A stretch of DNA of 64,000 nt from Aeromonas popoffii (GCF_000820025.1 NZ_CDBI01000001.1:53891-117890); one strand, 5' to 3'. Counted from the first letter of the stretch, positions 31,653 through 41,607 are shown. Translations and numbers: made by a program. The notes: generated from the letters alone by a model not told the origin.

Positions 31653-32090
31653 ATGCGTAATACCCGTGACCGCCTGCGCCACGCCATTGGCTTTGAACTG
31701 ATTGGTCTGCTGATCGCGGCCCCCCTGGCAAGCTGGATCACTGGCGTAGGACTCCACCATATGGGACCGCTGGCATTGTTCTTCTCGGTGCTCGCCACCG
31801 TCTGGAACTACGTCTACAACATCGGGGTCGACAAGCTGTTGCTGAAGTATCAGGGCCATACCCACAAGACCCTGTGGCAGCGGGTGCTGCACACCTTCGG
31901 CTTTGAGGGCGGTCTGCTGATCGTCGCGCTGCCGGTCATGTCCTGGTGGCTGAGCGTCAGTATGCTGGAAGCGCTGGTGCTGGATCTGGGCTTCGTGCTG
32001 TTTTACCTGGTCTACGCCTTCATCTACAACTGGAGCTATGACAAGGTGTTCCCGATACCGGGTCAGGTGCAGCAGAACGCACTGGGTTAA
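31653..32090 (+). CDS. PACE-family proton-coupled drug efflux protein
   Basis: A 145-residue protein with four predicted transmembrane helices built as two bacterial transmembrane pair repeats: RLRHAIGFELIGLL near the N-terminus and RVLHTFGFEGGLLIV in the second half. The conserved membrane acidic residue (GFELIG) and the WNYVYN and YNWSYD motifs are those of PACE transporters such as AceI. It is divergent from a LysR gene and followed by a long hairpin. Confidence 0.9.
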   Translation: MRNTRDRLRHAIGFELIGLLIAAPLASWITGVGLHHMGPLALFFSVLATVWNYVYNIGVDKLLLKYQGHTHKTLWQRVLHTFGFEGGLLIVALPVMSWWLSVSMLEALVLDLGFVLFYLVYAFIYNWSYDKVFPIPGQVQQNALG

Positions 32091-32120
32091 GCGACAGGAA
32101 AACAGGGCAGGGACAACGAG

Positions 32121-32149
32121 GCACCATCATGCGACTGGCATGATGGTGC
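32121..32149. terminator. 12-bp hairpin between the efflux gene and its convergent neighbour
   Basis: GCACCATCATGC and GCATGATGGTGC form a perfect 12-bp stem with a 5-base loop. It sits between convergent genes and may terminate both; no clear T-run follows on either strand. Confidence 0.55.
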
Positions 32150-32185
32150 TGGAGGAGGGCAAGCCAGTCGGGCCTGCCGCAGCGC

Positions 32186-32527
32186 TCAGGCTTGCGCCTT
32201 CAGCGCTTCGGTCGGGACATCTGCCTCGGCCGACTCCTGGGTCAGCATGGCCTCAAGGTCGCTCTGGTACTGGTTCAGCAGGCGCTGGGCAGCCACCATG
32301 TCACCCTTGTGCAGACGCTCGAACAGATGGTGTTGCACCACGTCGTTGAGATACTCCACCGTGACGGGTTGCTCCAGGGCAGCCAGCAGCTCCTCTTTTT
32401 CCAGTTCGGCATTGATTTCATCGGCACTGGTACGCAGCAGACCGGCCAGTTGCACCAACATACGGCGCTCACCTTCGCGCAACAGGCTCAACATGCGGTT
32501 TCTCTGCTGCTCATTCTGTTGGGTCAT
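32186..32527 (-). CDS. Conserved helical protein of unknown function
   Basis: From MTQQNEQQRNRM it is 113 residues, acidic, predicted all helical and soluble, with no signal peptide or known motif. The two halves are a QQNEQQRNRMLSLLREGE N-terminal helix and a segment VEYLNDVVQHHLFERL. It stands alone between a convergent PACE gene and divergent cutA. I do not recognise the family. A short, imperfect echo of its last codons lies right after its stop (32168-32185). Confidence 0.7.
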   Translation of the reverse strand: MTQQNEQQRNRMLSLLREGERRMLVQLAGLLRTSADEINAELEKEELLAALEQPVTVEYLNDVVQHHLFERLHKGDMVAAQRLLNQYQSDLEAMLTQESAEADVPTEALKAQA

Positions 32528-32720
32528 ACATTTCCTTACGTCGAATGGGAACAAGCCCGCTCATTCTGCCCTGTCCGTTTGACAGCGTCTATCTCATGCC
32601 CCCCACTTATTTTCATGTCGAGCCGATAAAGGCCGTCAGATGCTATTTGCCCCGTCGCTAGGTATAGTAGCCACTGGTTTACGGGCGCCTGACCGCCCCG
32701 CACAGACGAGAAATTTCACC

Positions 32721-33038
32721 ATGACAGATGCCATTCTGGTGCTGTGCACCTGCCCGGATGAGGCCAGTGCCGACCTCATCAGCGAACACCTGCTGAACCA
32801 GCGGCTGGCAGCCTGCATCAATCAGCTGCCCGGTCTCACCTCCGTCTATCGCTGGCAGGGGAAGATAGAACGGGCACGGGAGATCCAGCTCATCATCAAG
32901 TCGCGGGCCTCCCTGTTCGAACTCTTGCGCCTATGCATCCTCAGCCATCACCCCTATGAGGTGCCGGAGATCCTGGCACTCCCGACAAGCCAGGGCCATC
33001 AGCCCTATCTCGACTGGTTAACACAGGAAACCTCATGA
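32721..33038 (+). CDS. cutA: Divalent-cation tolerance protein CutA
   Basis: Trimeric ferredoxin-fold protein associated with copper tolerance. From MTDAILVLCTCPDEASAD it is 105 residues, with the conserved RLAACIN and VYRWQGKIE segments and a YLDWL tail. It overlaps dsbD by 4 bp (ATGA), the classic cutA-dsbD pair. The longer frame from 32640 adds non-conserved residues. Confidence 0.95.
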   Translation: MTDAILVLCTCPDEASADLISEHLLNQRLAACINQLPGLTSVYRWQGKIERAREIQLIIKSRASLFELLRLCILSHHPYEVPEILALPTSQGHQPYLDWLTQETS

Positions 33039-34828
33039 CACTGTCTCGCCTGCTCTCCCCCCTGCTTGTGCTCTCTGCTCTGCTGCTGTCCACTCTGAGT
33101 GCGACGCCGGTTCAGGCTGGCAGTGACAGTCTGCTGAGCGCCCTCGGCATCGAGGCCAACGCCCAGCCCAAGTTTCTGAAAGCCGACGACGCCTTCGTCC
33201 TCGAGAGTGAACAGCAGGGCAACCAGTTGCTGCTGACCCTGCGCATCGCCGATGACTACTACCTCTACCGCCACAGCTTCCGCTTCCAGGGCGAGAACCT
33301 CGCCTTCAGCGAACCCGTCTTGCCCGCAGGGACCGAGCATCAGGATGACTTCTTCGGCAAGACCCGGGTCTACTACCGGGAGGTGCAGATCCCCGTCACC
33401 CTGACCGAGGCGGGCCAGCAGGCCAGCCTCACCGTCAGCTATCAGGGCTGCACCGACGGTCTCTGCTACCCGCCCACCGACAAGCAGATTGCGGTGCAGC
33501 CCCTTGTGGCCAGCACCCACGATGTCGCGCAGACCAGCATGGATGAAGCCGCCAGCCCCCCTGCCAGCAGCCAGCAGGATCAGCTGGCCGCCGCCCTCGG
33601 CAGCCAGGGATTCTGGCTCAGCATCGCCGTCTTCTTCGCGCTGGGGCTGGGGCTCGCCTTCACCCCCTGCGTCTTCCCCATGTACCCCATACTGACCGGC
33701 ATCATAGCCGGGGCGGGTCATCGTCTCTCCACCCGCCGCGCCTTCCTGCTCTCCTTCGTCTATGTGCAAGGGATGGCGGTGACCTATACCCTGCTCGGGC
33801 TGGTGGTAGCGTCGGCGGGCTTGAAATTCCAGGCGGCGCTGCAGCACCCCTATGTGCTGATCGGGCTCTCCGTCATGTTCGTGGTGCTGGCACTCTCCAT
33901 GTTCGGGCTCTACACCCTGCAACTGCCGAGCAACCTGCAAACCCGGCTGTCCGGCCTCTCCAACCGCCAGCAGGGTGGCTCGCTACCCGGGGTCGGCATC
34001 ATGGGGATGATCTCCGGCCTGGTCTGCTCCCCTTGCACCACGGCGCCGCTCTCGGGGGCGCTGATCTACGTGGCCCAGAGCGGTGATCTCTGGCTCGGCG
34101 GTGCGGCTCTCTATGCCCTGTCGCTGGGGATGGGGCTGCCGCTGCTGCTGCTCGGCACCTCGGGCGGCAAGCTGCTGCCCAAGGCCGGCGCCTGGATGGA
34201 TATGATCAAGCAACTCTTTGGCTTTGCGCTGCTGGCGGTGCCCATACTGCTGCTGTCACGGCTGTGGAGCGATCAGATGGCCGCTCTGGTATGGCTGGGC
34301 TGGGGATTGGTACTGTGCGGCTATCTCTATCACCACAACCAGCATCAGAGTCACTCCGTGGGTCGCAGCCTGCGCGGCTTCGTACTCTTGCTACTGATGA
34401 TCAGTGCCGTGGTGGTGGGCAAGGACCTGCTGCTGCCCGACCCCGGCGTCAAGGCCAGCTCCGAGGCCCAGGCGCCCCAGTTTATCCGTATCAAGACCCA
34501 GGATGATCTCAAGGTGCAGCTGGCCGCCGCCCGCGGCAAGCCGGTGCTGCTGGACCTCTATGCCGACTGGTGTGTGGCCTGCAAGGAGTTCGAACACAAG
34601 ACCTTTAGCGACCCGGCAGTGCGCGAACGCTTCGGCCAGATGGTGCTGCTGCAGGCGGACGTCACCGCCAACGACGATGCCGATGTGGAACTGCTCAACG
34701 GCCTCAACGTGCTGGGGCTGCCGACCCTGATCTTCTTCGATCGCGCTGGCAACGAAGTGAGCGGTCAGCGGGTGACGGGCTTTATGGGGCCGGCCGAGTT
34801 TTTGGGTCAGCTCGACAAGTTGCGCTGA
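33035..34828 (+). CDS. dsbD: Thiol:disulfide interchange protein DsbD
   Basis: Transfers electrons from cytoplasmic thioredoxin to the periplasmic DsbC/DsbG/CcmG. The 597 residues show a signal peptide, an N-terminal periplasmic domain with the Cys pair GCTDGLCYPP and an eight-helix membrane domain with FTPCVFPM and SPCTTAP. The C-terminal thioredoxin domain has WCVACKEFE. All six catalytic cysteines are present. It is cotranscribed with cutA. Confidence 0.97.
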   Translation: MTLSRLLSPLLVLSALLLSTLSATPVQAGSDSLLSALGIEANAQPKFLKADDAFVLESEQQGNQLLLTLRIADDYYLYRHSFRFQGENLAFSEPVLPAGTEHQDDFFGKTRVYYREVQIPVTLTEAGQQASLTVSYQGCTDGLCYPPTDKQIAVQPLVASTHDVAQTSMDEAASPPASSQQDQLAAALGSQGFWLSIAVFFALGLGLAFTPCVFPMYPILTGIIAGAGHRLSTRRAFLLSFVYVQGMAVTYTLLGLVVASAGLKFQAALQHPYVLIGLSVMFVVLALSMFGLYTLQLPSNLQTRLSGLSNRQQGGSLPGVGIMGMISGLVCSPCTTAPLSGALIYVAQSGDLWLGGAALYALSLGMGLPLLLLGTSGGKLLPKAGAWMDMIKQLFGFALLAVPILLLSRLWSDQMAALVWLGWGLVLCGYLYHHNQHQSHSVGRSLRGFVLLLLMISAVVVGKDLLLPDPGVKASSEAQAPQFIRIKTQDDLKVQLAAARGKPVLLDLYADWCVACKEFEHKTFSDPAVRERFGQMVLLQADVTANDDADVELLNGLNVLGLPTLIFFDRAGNEVSGQRVTGFMGPAEFLGQLDKLR

Positions 34829-34836
34829 AAACAGCT

Positions 34837-34858
34837 GGCCCGGCCTCACGCCCGGGCC
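34837..34858 (+). terminator. GC-rich hairpin after dsbD
   Basis: GGCCCGG/CCGGGCC with a 7-base loop begins 9 bp after the dsbD stop. No T-run follows directly. Confidence 0.45.
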
Positions 34859-34954
34859 CAACGGTTAACCGCTGATTTTTCTGGCAATCCCTTGTATATG
34901 ATCGGCAGCGTGGCAAAATTTGCCCCTTCCCGTCTCGCATCGTCCGGAGTTTTG

Positions 34955-35368
34955 ATGAAAAAGTGGTTCATCCCCCTGCTGGCCCTCTGGCTATCTGGTT
35001 GTTACGCAGGTCCCGGTGAAGAGGCGATCCAGACCCAGGTGACCGCCAAACTCCAGTCTGACACAGACGACAATCTGTTCGAGATCAGTGACTTTGCCAT
35101 TCTCGGCAAAGAAGAGCGGATGGAGGGGGTCTATCTGATCAAGGTGAGCTACCAGCTCCATTTCAAGCAAGGGCTGGATCAGTTGCGGGTGCAGCATGAC
35201 GAGGACCTGGTCTATGACAGGGTCGGCCCCTTCCAGCAGGAGATGGGGCTGATGGAGCTGGAGCGCAAATACGGCGAGTTCGACGCGGGCCAGGTACTGC
35301 CCCAGCAGACCGACGTCTGGATGATGAAAACCGAACTGGGCTGGCGCCTGGCTGAGCCCGCTCACTAA
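34955..35368 (+). CDS. Small lipoprotein of unknown function
   Basis: From MKKWFIPLLALWLSGCYAGP it is 137 residues with a clear lipobox (LSGC, Cys16). Asp is not at +2 (Tyr is), so outer-membrane sorting is likely. The mature part is a small alpha/beta-looking domain without recognised motifs. A TATGAT -10-like element lies about 55 bp before the start. It is convergent with the FAD oxidoreductase gene. Confidence 0.75.
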   Translation: MKKWFIPLLALWLSGCYAGPGEEAIQTQVTAKLQSDTDDNLFEISDFAILGKEERMEGVYLIKVSYQLHFKQGLDQLRVQHDEDLVYDRVGPFQQEMGLMELERKYGEFDAGQVLPQQTDVWMMKTELGWRLAEPAH

Positions 35369-35419
35369 ACACCTATCCACCGGCCAAGGCTGCGTCTCTT
35401 AAGCTGTTTTTCTCGCCCC

Positions 35420-36733
35420 TTACAGCAGATCCTTCATCCGGTGCCACAACATGCCCAGTGCCAACAGCGGGGAGCGCAGCGCCGGGCCGCCCGGGAAGGT
35501 CATGTGGGGCACGCTGGCAAAGAGATCGAAACCCCGGCTCTCCCCCTTGATCGCCTCTGCCACCAGCTTGCCCGCCATGTGGGTGGCGTTGAGACCGTGA
35601 CCAGAATAGGCCTGGGCGTAGAGCACGTTGGGATATTCCTTCAAGCGGCCAATCTGCGGCAGCCGGTTAGCGCCGATCCCTATCATGCCGCCCCATTGAA
35701 ACTCAATGGCGGTACCGGCCAGCTCGGGGAAGACCCGCAGCAGCTTGGGCAACATGAACGCCTTGATATCCTTGGGATCCCTTCCTGAGTAGTTGCAGGC
35801 ACCGCCAAACAGCAGGCGCCCGTCGGCGGAGAGACGATAGTAGTCGAGCGCCACGTTCTGATCACACACCGCCATGTTTTGCGGCAGCAGACGCTGACGC
35901 AGCCGTTTTTCCAGCACTTCAGTGGCGAGAATATAGGAACCGGCTGGCAGCACCCGGCCCCCCAGTTCGGGATTGAGGTCATTGAGGTAGGCGTTGCAAC
36001 CGATAACCAGATAATCGGCAGTGACCCGACCGTGAGCTGTGGTCACCTCGACCCGTTTGCCGTAGTCGATATGGGTCACTCTGGAGTGTTCAAACAGGGA
36101 GACCCCGAGGCTGGCAGCGGCACGCGCCTCACCCAGCACCAGATTGAGGGGATGCAGGTGGCCAGAGCCCATGTCGATCATGCCGCCGATATAGCGATCA
36201 GACCCGACCACTGTGTGGATCTCATCCCGTGGCACCAGCGTGATCTCGTGCTGATAGCCAAGGCCGGCCAGATGCGCCGCCTCCTCTTCAAACCCGGCCA
36301 GATGACGCTGGCGGGTAGCAAGATCGCAGTAGCCCCAGGTGAGGTCGCAGTCGATGTTGAAGTGCTCGATGCGCTCTCGCACCAGCTGTACCGCCTCCAG
36401 CCCCATCAGATCCAGCTCGCGCACCCCCTGCTCGCCGATCCAGCGGGCAAACTGGCCGGTGTCGTGGCCTATGCCACGAATGAGCTGACCGCCGTTGCGG
36501 CCAGACGCCCCCCAGCCGATGCGGTTCGCCTCCAGCAGGACCACCTTGTAACCCGCCTGTGCCAGGTTGATAGCGGTGTTGAGGCCGGTGAAGCCGCCAC
36601 CTATGATGCAGACGTCGGCATTGAGCTCACCGCTGAGCTCGGGCCACTGTTGATTGTCGTTGCGGGTGGCCGCGTAATAGGAGGCGACGTGCTCCTGATG
36701 TCCGTTGTGCTTTCCTGCCTGCATACTCAGCAT
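35420..36733 (-). CDS. FAD-dependent oxidoreductase, gamma-glutamylputrescine oxidase-like (PuuB family)
   Basis: A 437-residue DAO-family flavoenzyme. The FAD-binding motif is VCIIGGGFTGLNTAINLAQAGY near 41-62, followed by RIGWGASGRNGGQ, the PuuB/glycine-oxidase-like signature. The HVASYYAATRN N-terminus is typical of PuuB relatives, which oxidise gamma-glutamylputrescine. No other puu genes are nearby, so the substrate is uncertain and another amine is possible. Confidence 0.8.
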   Translation of the reverse strand: MLSMQAGKHNGHQEHVASYYAATRNDNQQWPELSGELNADVCIIGGGFTGLNTAINLAQAGYKVVLLEANRIGWGASGRNGGQLIRGIGHDTGQFARWIGEQGVRELDLMGLEAVQLVRERIEHFNIDCDLTWGYCDLATRQRHLAGFEEEAAHLAGLGYQHEITLVPRDEIHTVVGSDRYIGGMIDMGSGHLHPLNLVLGEARAAASLGVSLFEHSRVTHIDYGKRVEVTTAHGRVTADYLVIGCNAYLNDLNPELGGRVLPAGSYILATEVLEKRLRQRLLPQNMAVCDQNVALDYYRLSADGRLLFGGACNYSGRDPKDIKAFMLPKLLRVFPELAGTAIEFQWGGMIGIGANRLPQIGRLKEYPNVLYAQAYSGHGLNATHMAGKLVAEAIKGESRGFDLFASVPHMTFPGGPALRSPLLALGMLWHRMKDLL

Positions 36734-36944
36734 CCTGCCTTGGTAGCCCGACCTGCCCTCGATAATACCCAGCCCCCTACCCCCAATCTAGCCTCCGTGG
36801 ATCACAGAAATGGAAAAGGCGTACCAAAGGACACCGTTTACTGCATTCTCGGTTTGAGGCAGGCCATCGAGATGGCCCATTCCCCCAGATACAACAGACA
36901 CAGGAAAGGAGGTATCTGCTGCAATCAGGGCCCTTACAAACACG

Positions 36945-36968
36945 AAAGGCGCCCCGAGGGGCGCCTTT
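36945..36968 (-). terminator. Terminator of the epd-pgk-fba cluster
   Basis: AAAGGCGCCCC/GGGGCGCCTTT is a perfect inverted repeat 27-50 bp after the fba stop. The rest of the 261-bp gap up to the oxidoreductase gene shows no gene; a small CCATC/GATGG hairpin is visible near 36870. Confidence 0.85.
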
Positions 36969-36994
36969 GCAAGCAATCAAGATACGGTAACGAA

Positions 36995-38074
36995 TTACAG
37001 TACGTTGATGGCGTTCAGGTCGGAGAAGGCTTTCTCCAGACGAGCGATCATGGCAGTCTGACCTTCACGCAGCCATACGCGCGGATCGTAGAACTTCTTG
37101 TTCGGCTTGTCAGCGCCTTCCGGGTTGCCCAGCTGGCCTTGCAGGTAAGCTTCGTTCTTCTGGTAGAACTTCAGCACGCCTTCCCAGGTTGCCCACTGGG
37201 TGTCGGTGTCGATGTTCATCTTCACGACGCCGTAGGAGATGGACTCGCGGATCTCTTCCAGAGTGGAACCTGAACCACCGTGGAATACGAAGTCCAGAGA
37301 CTTGGCAGGCAGACCAAACTTCTCGGAAACGTGCTTCTGGGAAGCGTCCAGGATGGACGGGGTCAGCTTGACGTTACCCGGCTTGTATACACCGTGTACG
37401 TTACCGAAGGAGGCAGCGATGGTGAAACGCGGGCTGATCTTGGACAGACGCTCGTAAGCGTAAGCAACATCTTCAGGCTGGGTGTACAGGGAAGATTGAT
37501 CCAGGTGGCTGTTGTCCACGCCATCTTCTTCGCCACCGGTGCAACCCAGTTCCAGCTCCAGAGTCATGTTCATCTTGGCCATGCGGGTCAGGTACTCGCA
37601 GCAGATGTCGATGTTCTCTTCCAGAGACTCTTCGGACAGATCCAGCATGTGGGAGGAGAACAGCGGCTTGCCGGTTTCAGCAAAGTGCTTCTCGCCCGCT
37701 TCCAGCAGACCGTCGATCCACGGCAGCAGCTTCTTGGCAGCGTGGTCGGTGTGCAGGATAACCGGAATACCATAGGCTTCGGCAACGGCGTGAACGTGCT
37801 TGGCACCGGAGATGGCACCGATGATGGCAGCCTTATGACCTTCCATCTTCAGACCCTTGCCGGCGGTGAATACGGCACCACCGTTGGAGAACTGAACGAT
37901 AACCGGCGCCTTGACCTTGGCGGCAGCTTCCAGCACGGCGTTAACGGAGTCGGTACCAACGCAGTTGACGGCCGGCAGAGCGAAGCCGTTCTCTTTGGCG
38001 ATGGCGAATACTTTCTGAACGTCATCACCAGTGATCACGCCGGGTTTTACGAAGTCGAAAATTTTCTTAGACAT
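36995..38074 (-). CDS. fbaA: Fructose-bisphosphate aldolase, class II
   Basis: Zinc-dependent cleavage of fructose 1,6-bisphosphate to the triose phosphates. The 359 residues include the zinc-ligand region VILHTDHAAKKLL, the LELELGCTGGEEDGVD loop and the phosphate-binding FHGGSGS motif. It is the last gene of epd-pgk-fba, with strong codon bias. A GGTTCAT/ATGAACC palindrome lies upstream (38118-38132) in the gap to pgk. Confidence 0.97.
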   Translation of the reverse strand: MSKKIFDFVKPGVITGDDVQKVFAIAKENGFALPAVNCVGTDSVNAVLEAAAKVKAPVIVQFSNGGAVFTAGKGLKMEGHKAAIIGAISGAKHVHAVAEAYGIPVILHTDHAAKKLLPWIDGLLEAGEKHFAETGKPLFSSHMLDLSEESLEENIDICCEYLTRMAKMNMTLELELGCTGGEEDGVDNSHLDQSSLYTQPEDVAYAYERLSKISPRFTIAASFGNVHGVYKPGNVKLTPSILDASQKHVSEKFGLPAKSLDFVFHGGSGSTLEEIRESISYGVVKMNIDTDTQWATWEGVLKFYQKNEAYLQGQLGNPEGADKPNKKFYDPRVWLREGQTAMIARLEKAFSDLNAINVL

Positions 38075-38159
38075 GTTTAATCGTCCTGTTCTCGTATGCC
38101 GTTAATAAAAAATGGGGGGTTCATCATGAACCGGCACAGCGGCCACATGATAAACGAAA

Positions 38160-38179
38160 CGGGAGGCTTTTGCCCCCCG
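38160..38179 (-). terminator. Hairpin after pgk
   Basis: CGGGGGGC/GCCTCCCG with a 4-base loop and one mismatch, followed on the minus strand by TTTCGTTT. It probably gives partial termination between pgk and fba. Confidence 0.6.
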
Positions 38180-38190
38180 TCTCGGGTCAA

Positions 38191-39354
38191 TTAGGCTTTG
38201 GCGCGCTGTTCAAGCATCGCAACAGCCGGCAGTACCTTGCCTTCTACAAACTCCAGGAAGGCGCCGCCGCCAGTGGAGATGTAGGAGACTTTGTCGGCGA
38301 TGCCAAACTTGTCGATGGCGGCCAGGGTGTCACCACCGCCAGCGATGGAGAAGGCCGGAGACGCAGCGATGGCTTCGGCAATCACCTTGGTGCCTGCGGA
38401 GAACTGGTCGAACTCGAACACGCCAACCGGGCCGTTCCACAAAATGGTCTTGGCGTTCATGATGATGTCGGCCAGGGCCTTGGCAGAGTCAGGGCCGATG
38501 TCGAAGATCATGTCGCCGTCGGTCACGTCGGAGACGGACTTGATGGTGGCCGGAGTAGACTCGGAGAACTCGGTACCCACGACCACGTCGGTGGTGACAG
38601 GAATGTTGGTCTCGGCGGCCAGTTTCTTGGCGGTGTCGAGCAGGTCGTGTTCACACAGGGACTTGCCGACGTTGTGACCGGCAGCAGCGATGAAGGTGTT
38701 GGCGATGCCACCACCGACCACCAGCTGGTCTGCGATCTTGGAGAGGGACTCCAGCACGGTCAGCTTGGTGGAGACCTTGGAGCCGCCCACGATGGCAACC
38801 ATCGGACGCTCGGGCTTGAGCATGGCTTTGCCCAAGGCTTCCAGCTCACCGGCCAGCAGCGGACCAGCACAGGCGATCGGGGCAAATTGAGCCACACCGT
38901 AGGTAGAACCTTCGGCGCGGTGAGCAGTACCGAATGCATCCATTACAAAGACGTCACACAGGGCGGCGTATTTTTTGGCCAGCTCTTCGGTGTTCTTCTT
39001 CTCGCCTTTGTTGAAACGGCAGTTTTCCAGCACAACCAGCTCACCGGCAGCGACGTCTACGCCATCCAGGTAATCCTTGGCCAGGCGGACCGGGCAGGAC
39101 AGTGCGTCTTTCAGATAGTTGACGACCGGAGCCAGGGAGAACTCTTCGTTGTATTCACCCTCGGTCGGACGACCCAGGTGGGAGGTGATCATCAGCTTGG
39201 CGCCCTTTTCCAGAGCCAGCTTGATGGTCGGCAGCGTCGCCACGATACGTGCGTCGGAAGTGACCTTGCCGTCTTTTACCGGCACGTTCAGGTCAGCACG
39301 GATCAGCACGCGTTTACCCGCCAGATCCAGGTCGGTCATCTTGATAACAGACAT
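38191..39354 (-). CDS. pgk: Phosphoglycerate kinase
   Basis: Glycolytic ATP-forming step from 1,3-bisphosphoglycerate. The 387 residues start [25 protein letters not shown]. They contain the substrate-binding HLGRPTEG, the hinge region and the C-terminal nucleotide motif [15 protein letters not shown]. It lies between epd and fba in the conserved epd-pgk-fba order. Confidence 0.98.
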   Translation of the reverse strand: MSVIKMTDLDLAGKRVLIRADLNVPVKDGKVTSDARIVATLPTIKLALEKGAKLMITSHLGRPTEGEYNEEFSLAPVVNYLKDALSCPVRLAKDYLDGVDVAAGELVVLENCRFNKGEKKNTEELAKKYAALCDVFVMDAFGTAHRAEGSTYGVAQFAPIACAGPLLAGELEALGKAMLKPERPMVAIVGGSKVSTKLTVLESLSKIADQLVVGGGIANTFIAAAGHNVGKSLCEHDLLDTAKKLAAETNIPVTTDVVVGTEFSESTPATIKSVSDVTDGDMIFDIGPDSAKALADIIMNAKTILWNGPVGVFEFDQFSAGTKVIAEAIAASPAFSIAGGGDTLAAIDKFGIADKVSYISTGGGAFLEFVEGKVLPAVAMLEQRAKA

Positions 39355-39408
39355 ATTCAGTCCTCTATATTTTCAGGTAATGTTAAAAACAGTAACCTTG
39401 TGCCCGGT

Positions 39409-39425
39409 GCAGGCTCTCAGCCTGC
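39409..39425 (-). other. Hairpin covering the epd stop codon
   Basis: GCAGGCT/AGCCTGC with a 3-base loop includes the epd TGA. It could limit read-through into pgk or mark an mRNA processing site. No T-run follows. Confidence 0.35.
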
Positions 39426-40427
39426 GGCCATCATGGCCCGGGTGGTATCCAGCATACGGTTGGCGAAGCCCCATTCGTTATCGCACCACATCAACATCTT
39501 GACGAGGTTGGCATCGCTGACCCGGGTCTGGGTACCATCAATGATGCAGGAGTGCGCATCATGATTAAAGTCTACGGAGACCAATGGCTCTTCCGTGTAA
39601 TCCAGAATACCGCTTAATGTACCTCTGGATGCTCGTTGCAGAGCTTGATTTACGTCAGTAACCGTCACTTTTTTACGAACAGTAATACTGAGATCCATTG
39701 CCGTTACGTTGATGGTCGGCACCCGTACCGCAATCGCCTCGAACTTGCCGGCGAAGTGGGGGAGGATTCGCTCCAACCCCTTTGCCAGCTTGGTGTCAAC
39801 CGGGATGATGGACTGGCTGGCAGCACGGGTTCGACGCAAGTCACTGTGGTAGGCATCGATGACTTGCTGATCATGCATGGCCGAATGAATTGTCGTAATA
39901 GTACCACAATTTATCTCGAACTCTCGATGCAATGTTTCTATGACGGGCACCACGCAGTTGGTGGTACAGGAGGCGTTGGAGACGATCCGCTCCCGCCCCG
40001 TCAGCACCTGATGGTTCACCCCGTAGACGATGGTCGCATCCACATCCGCATCAGCCGGATGGGAGAAAAGCACCTTGCCCGCCCCCGCCGCCAGATGGCG
40101 TTCGGCATCGGCCCGCGAGCCAAATACCCCGGTGCAGTCCAGTACCACATCCACCCCCAACGCCCGCCACGGCAGGCTGGCCGGATCCCGCTCGGCAAAC
40201 AGGGGGATGAGATCCTCCCCCACCAGCATGCTGCTGCCGGCCAGCTGCACTGGATACCGGAAGCGGCCGTGGCTGGTATCGAAACGGGTGAGGTGCACCA
40301 TGGCTTCGGGCGCTGCCAGTTCGTTGATGGCAACGATCTTGATGGTCTTGTCGCGCCCGCTTTCATAGAGGGCTCGCAACACGTTGCGGCCAATCCGCCC
40401 GTAACCATTGATGGCAATCTTGATCAT
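39417..40427 (-). CDS. epd: D-erythrose-4-phosphate dehydrogenase
   Basis: GapA-like enzyme that oxidises erythrose 4-phosphate to 4-phosphoerythronate for pyridoxal phosphate synthesis. The 336 residues contain the NAD motif [15 protein letters not shown] and the catalytic Cys in [12 protein letters not shown]. The context upstream of pgk and fba, and the [12 protein letters not shown] form, favour Epd over GapA, as in E. coli epd-pgk-fba. Confidence 0.92.
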   Translation of the reverse strand: MIKIAINGYGRIGRNVLRALYESGRDKTIKIVAINELAAPEAMVHLTRFDTSHGRFRYPVQLAGSSMLVGEDLIPLFAERDPASLPWRALGVDVVLDCTGVFGSRADAERHLAAGAGKVLFSHPADADVDATIVYGVNHQVLTGRERIVSNASCTTNCVVPVIETLHREFEINCGTITTIHSAMHDQQVIDAYHSDLRRTRAASQSIIPVDTKLAKGLERILPHFAGKFEAIAVRVPTINVTAMDLSITVRKKVTVTDVNQALQRASRGTLSGILDYTEEPLVSVDFNHDAHSCIIDGTQTRVSDANLVKMLMWCDNEWGFANRMLDTTRAMMAAG

Positions 40428-40473
40428 GGAAAAAGTGTGTCCTTAGCGACGGCAAAGAGGACCGATGGATGGC

Positions 40474-41403
40474 TCACGACAGCAGGGCATCCTGGAATAC
40501 GCCACGGGCCAGCAGGGCAGCCCCGAATACCCCAGCACTGTCACCCAAGGCAGGAGCAATAATGGGGGTGGCGAAGCGGGGATTAAAGAGGAAGGGCAAA
40601 ATTGTCTGCCGCCCGGCGCTGTAAAGGCTCTGCACGTTGCCGACCCCGCCGCCGATGACGATGACATCCGGATCCAGAATGTTGACCACGTTGGCCAGCG
40701 CCTGACCAAACAGCAGGTGCAGTCGGTCGAGGGTGAGCCTGGCCACATGATCGTGGGCGCTGGCCGCCGCAATCTGGGCCAGCGACAGATGACGCTTGGC
40801 CTTGGCCTGATACCAGGCCTCCAGCGCGGGGCCGCTGATGAAGGACTCGACGCAACCGCGCTTGCCGCAATAGCACTCGGGCCCATCGGGGGAGAGCACA
40901 TTGTGGCCCCACTCACCGGCGATGCCGTGGTGGCCATTGAGGATCTGGCCGTTGATGACGATGCCGGAACCGACCCCGGTGCCCATGATGATGCCGAACA
41001 CCACGCGTGCAGAGGGATGGTGCTGGCGCACCGCCCCGAGATGGGTCTCCGCCAGGGCGAAGCAGTTGGCGTCGTTGGCAATCAGCACAGGCACACCCAG
41101 TTTAAGCTCCAGATCTTCCTTGAACGGCTTGCCGTTGAGCTCTGTGGTGTTGCAGTTCTTCATCAGGCCGGTCTGGGGATCCCGCGCCCCCGGCGTGCCC
41201 ATGCCCAGCACGCCCGGCCGCTGACCCAGTCTGGTGGCGCACTCGTCCACCAGTTTGGCGATCTGGCCGATCATGTGCTGATAGCCGCCCTGGCGCTCGG
41301 TGTGGATGCGGTGGCGCAGCAGCACCTCATCGCCATCCAGCACCACGCATTCACACTTGGTACCACCGAGATCTATGCCCCAATCCAGTGATTTTTTGCT
41401 CAT
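40474..41403 (-). CDS. ROK-family sugar kinase (fructokinase or N-acetylglucosamine kinase-like)
   Basis: From MSKKSLDWGIDLGGTKCECVV it is 309 residues. It has the ROK ATP-binding motif GIDLGGTK, the catalytic GEWGHN and a zinc motif (ECYCGKRGCVESFISGPALE). The Cys arrangement resembles Mak/NagK types. The substrate cannot be assigned from sequence alone. It is upstream of epd on the same strand, 46 bp apart. The frame extends 46 codons upstream without conservation. Confidence 0.85.
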   Translation of the reverse strand: MSKKSLDWGIDLGGTKCECVVLDGDEVLLRHRIHTERQGGYQHMIGQIAKLVDECATRLGQRPGVLGMGTPGARDPQTGLMKNCNTTELNGKPFKEDLELKLGVPVLIANDANCFALAETHLGAVRQHHPSARVVFGIIMGTGVGSGIVINGQILNGHHGIAGEWGHNVLSPDGPECYCGKRGCVESFISGPALEAWYQAKAKRHLSLAQIAAASAHDHVARLTLDRLHLLFGQALANVVNILDPDVIVIGGGVGNVQSLYSAGRQTILPFLFNPRFATPIIAPALGDSAGVFGAALLARGVFQDALLS

Positions 41404-41560
41404 CTTGCCTCCTGCCATGACCAAGGATGCTGCCGCGAGGACGCTAGCTGTCCGCCTCACCTGCGACCGCTCATCTTGCTCTTCATTTACCCGCGAGTGT
41501 GGCGCAGTGTAACCCGAGCCGGGGCCGGGATGCAGCCCCAAACCACGGCAGGCCGGATAA

Positions 41561-41584
41561 CAAAACGGGGCCCGCAGGCCCCGT
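41561..41584 (-). terminator. Terminator of hemE
   Basis: ACGGGGCC/GGCCCCGT-type stem with a short loop at 41565-41584, followed on the minus strand by TTTTG. It lies about 25-45 bp after the hemE stop. Confidence 0.8.
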
Positions 41585-41607
41585 TCTCATTGTGCTTTTT
41601 ACCGGTC

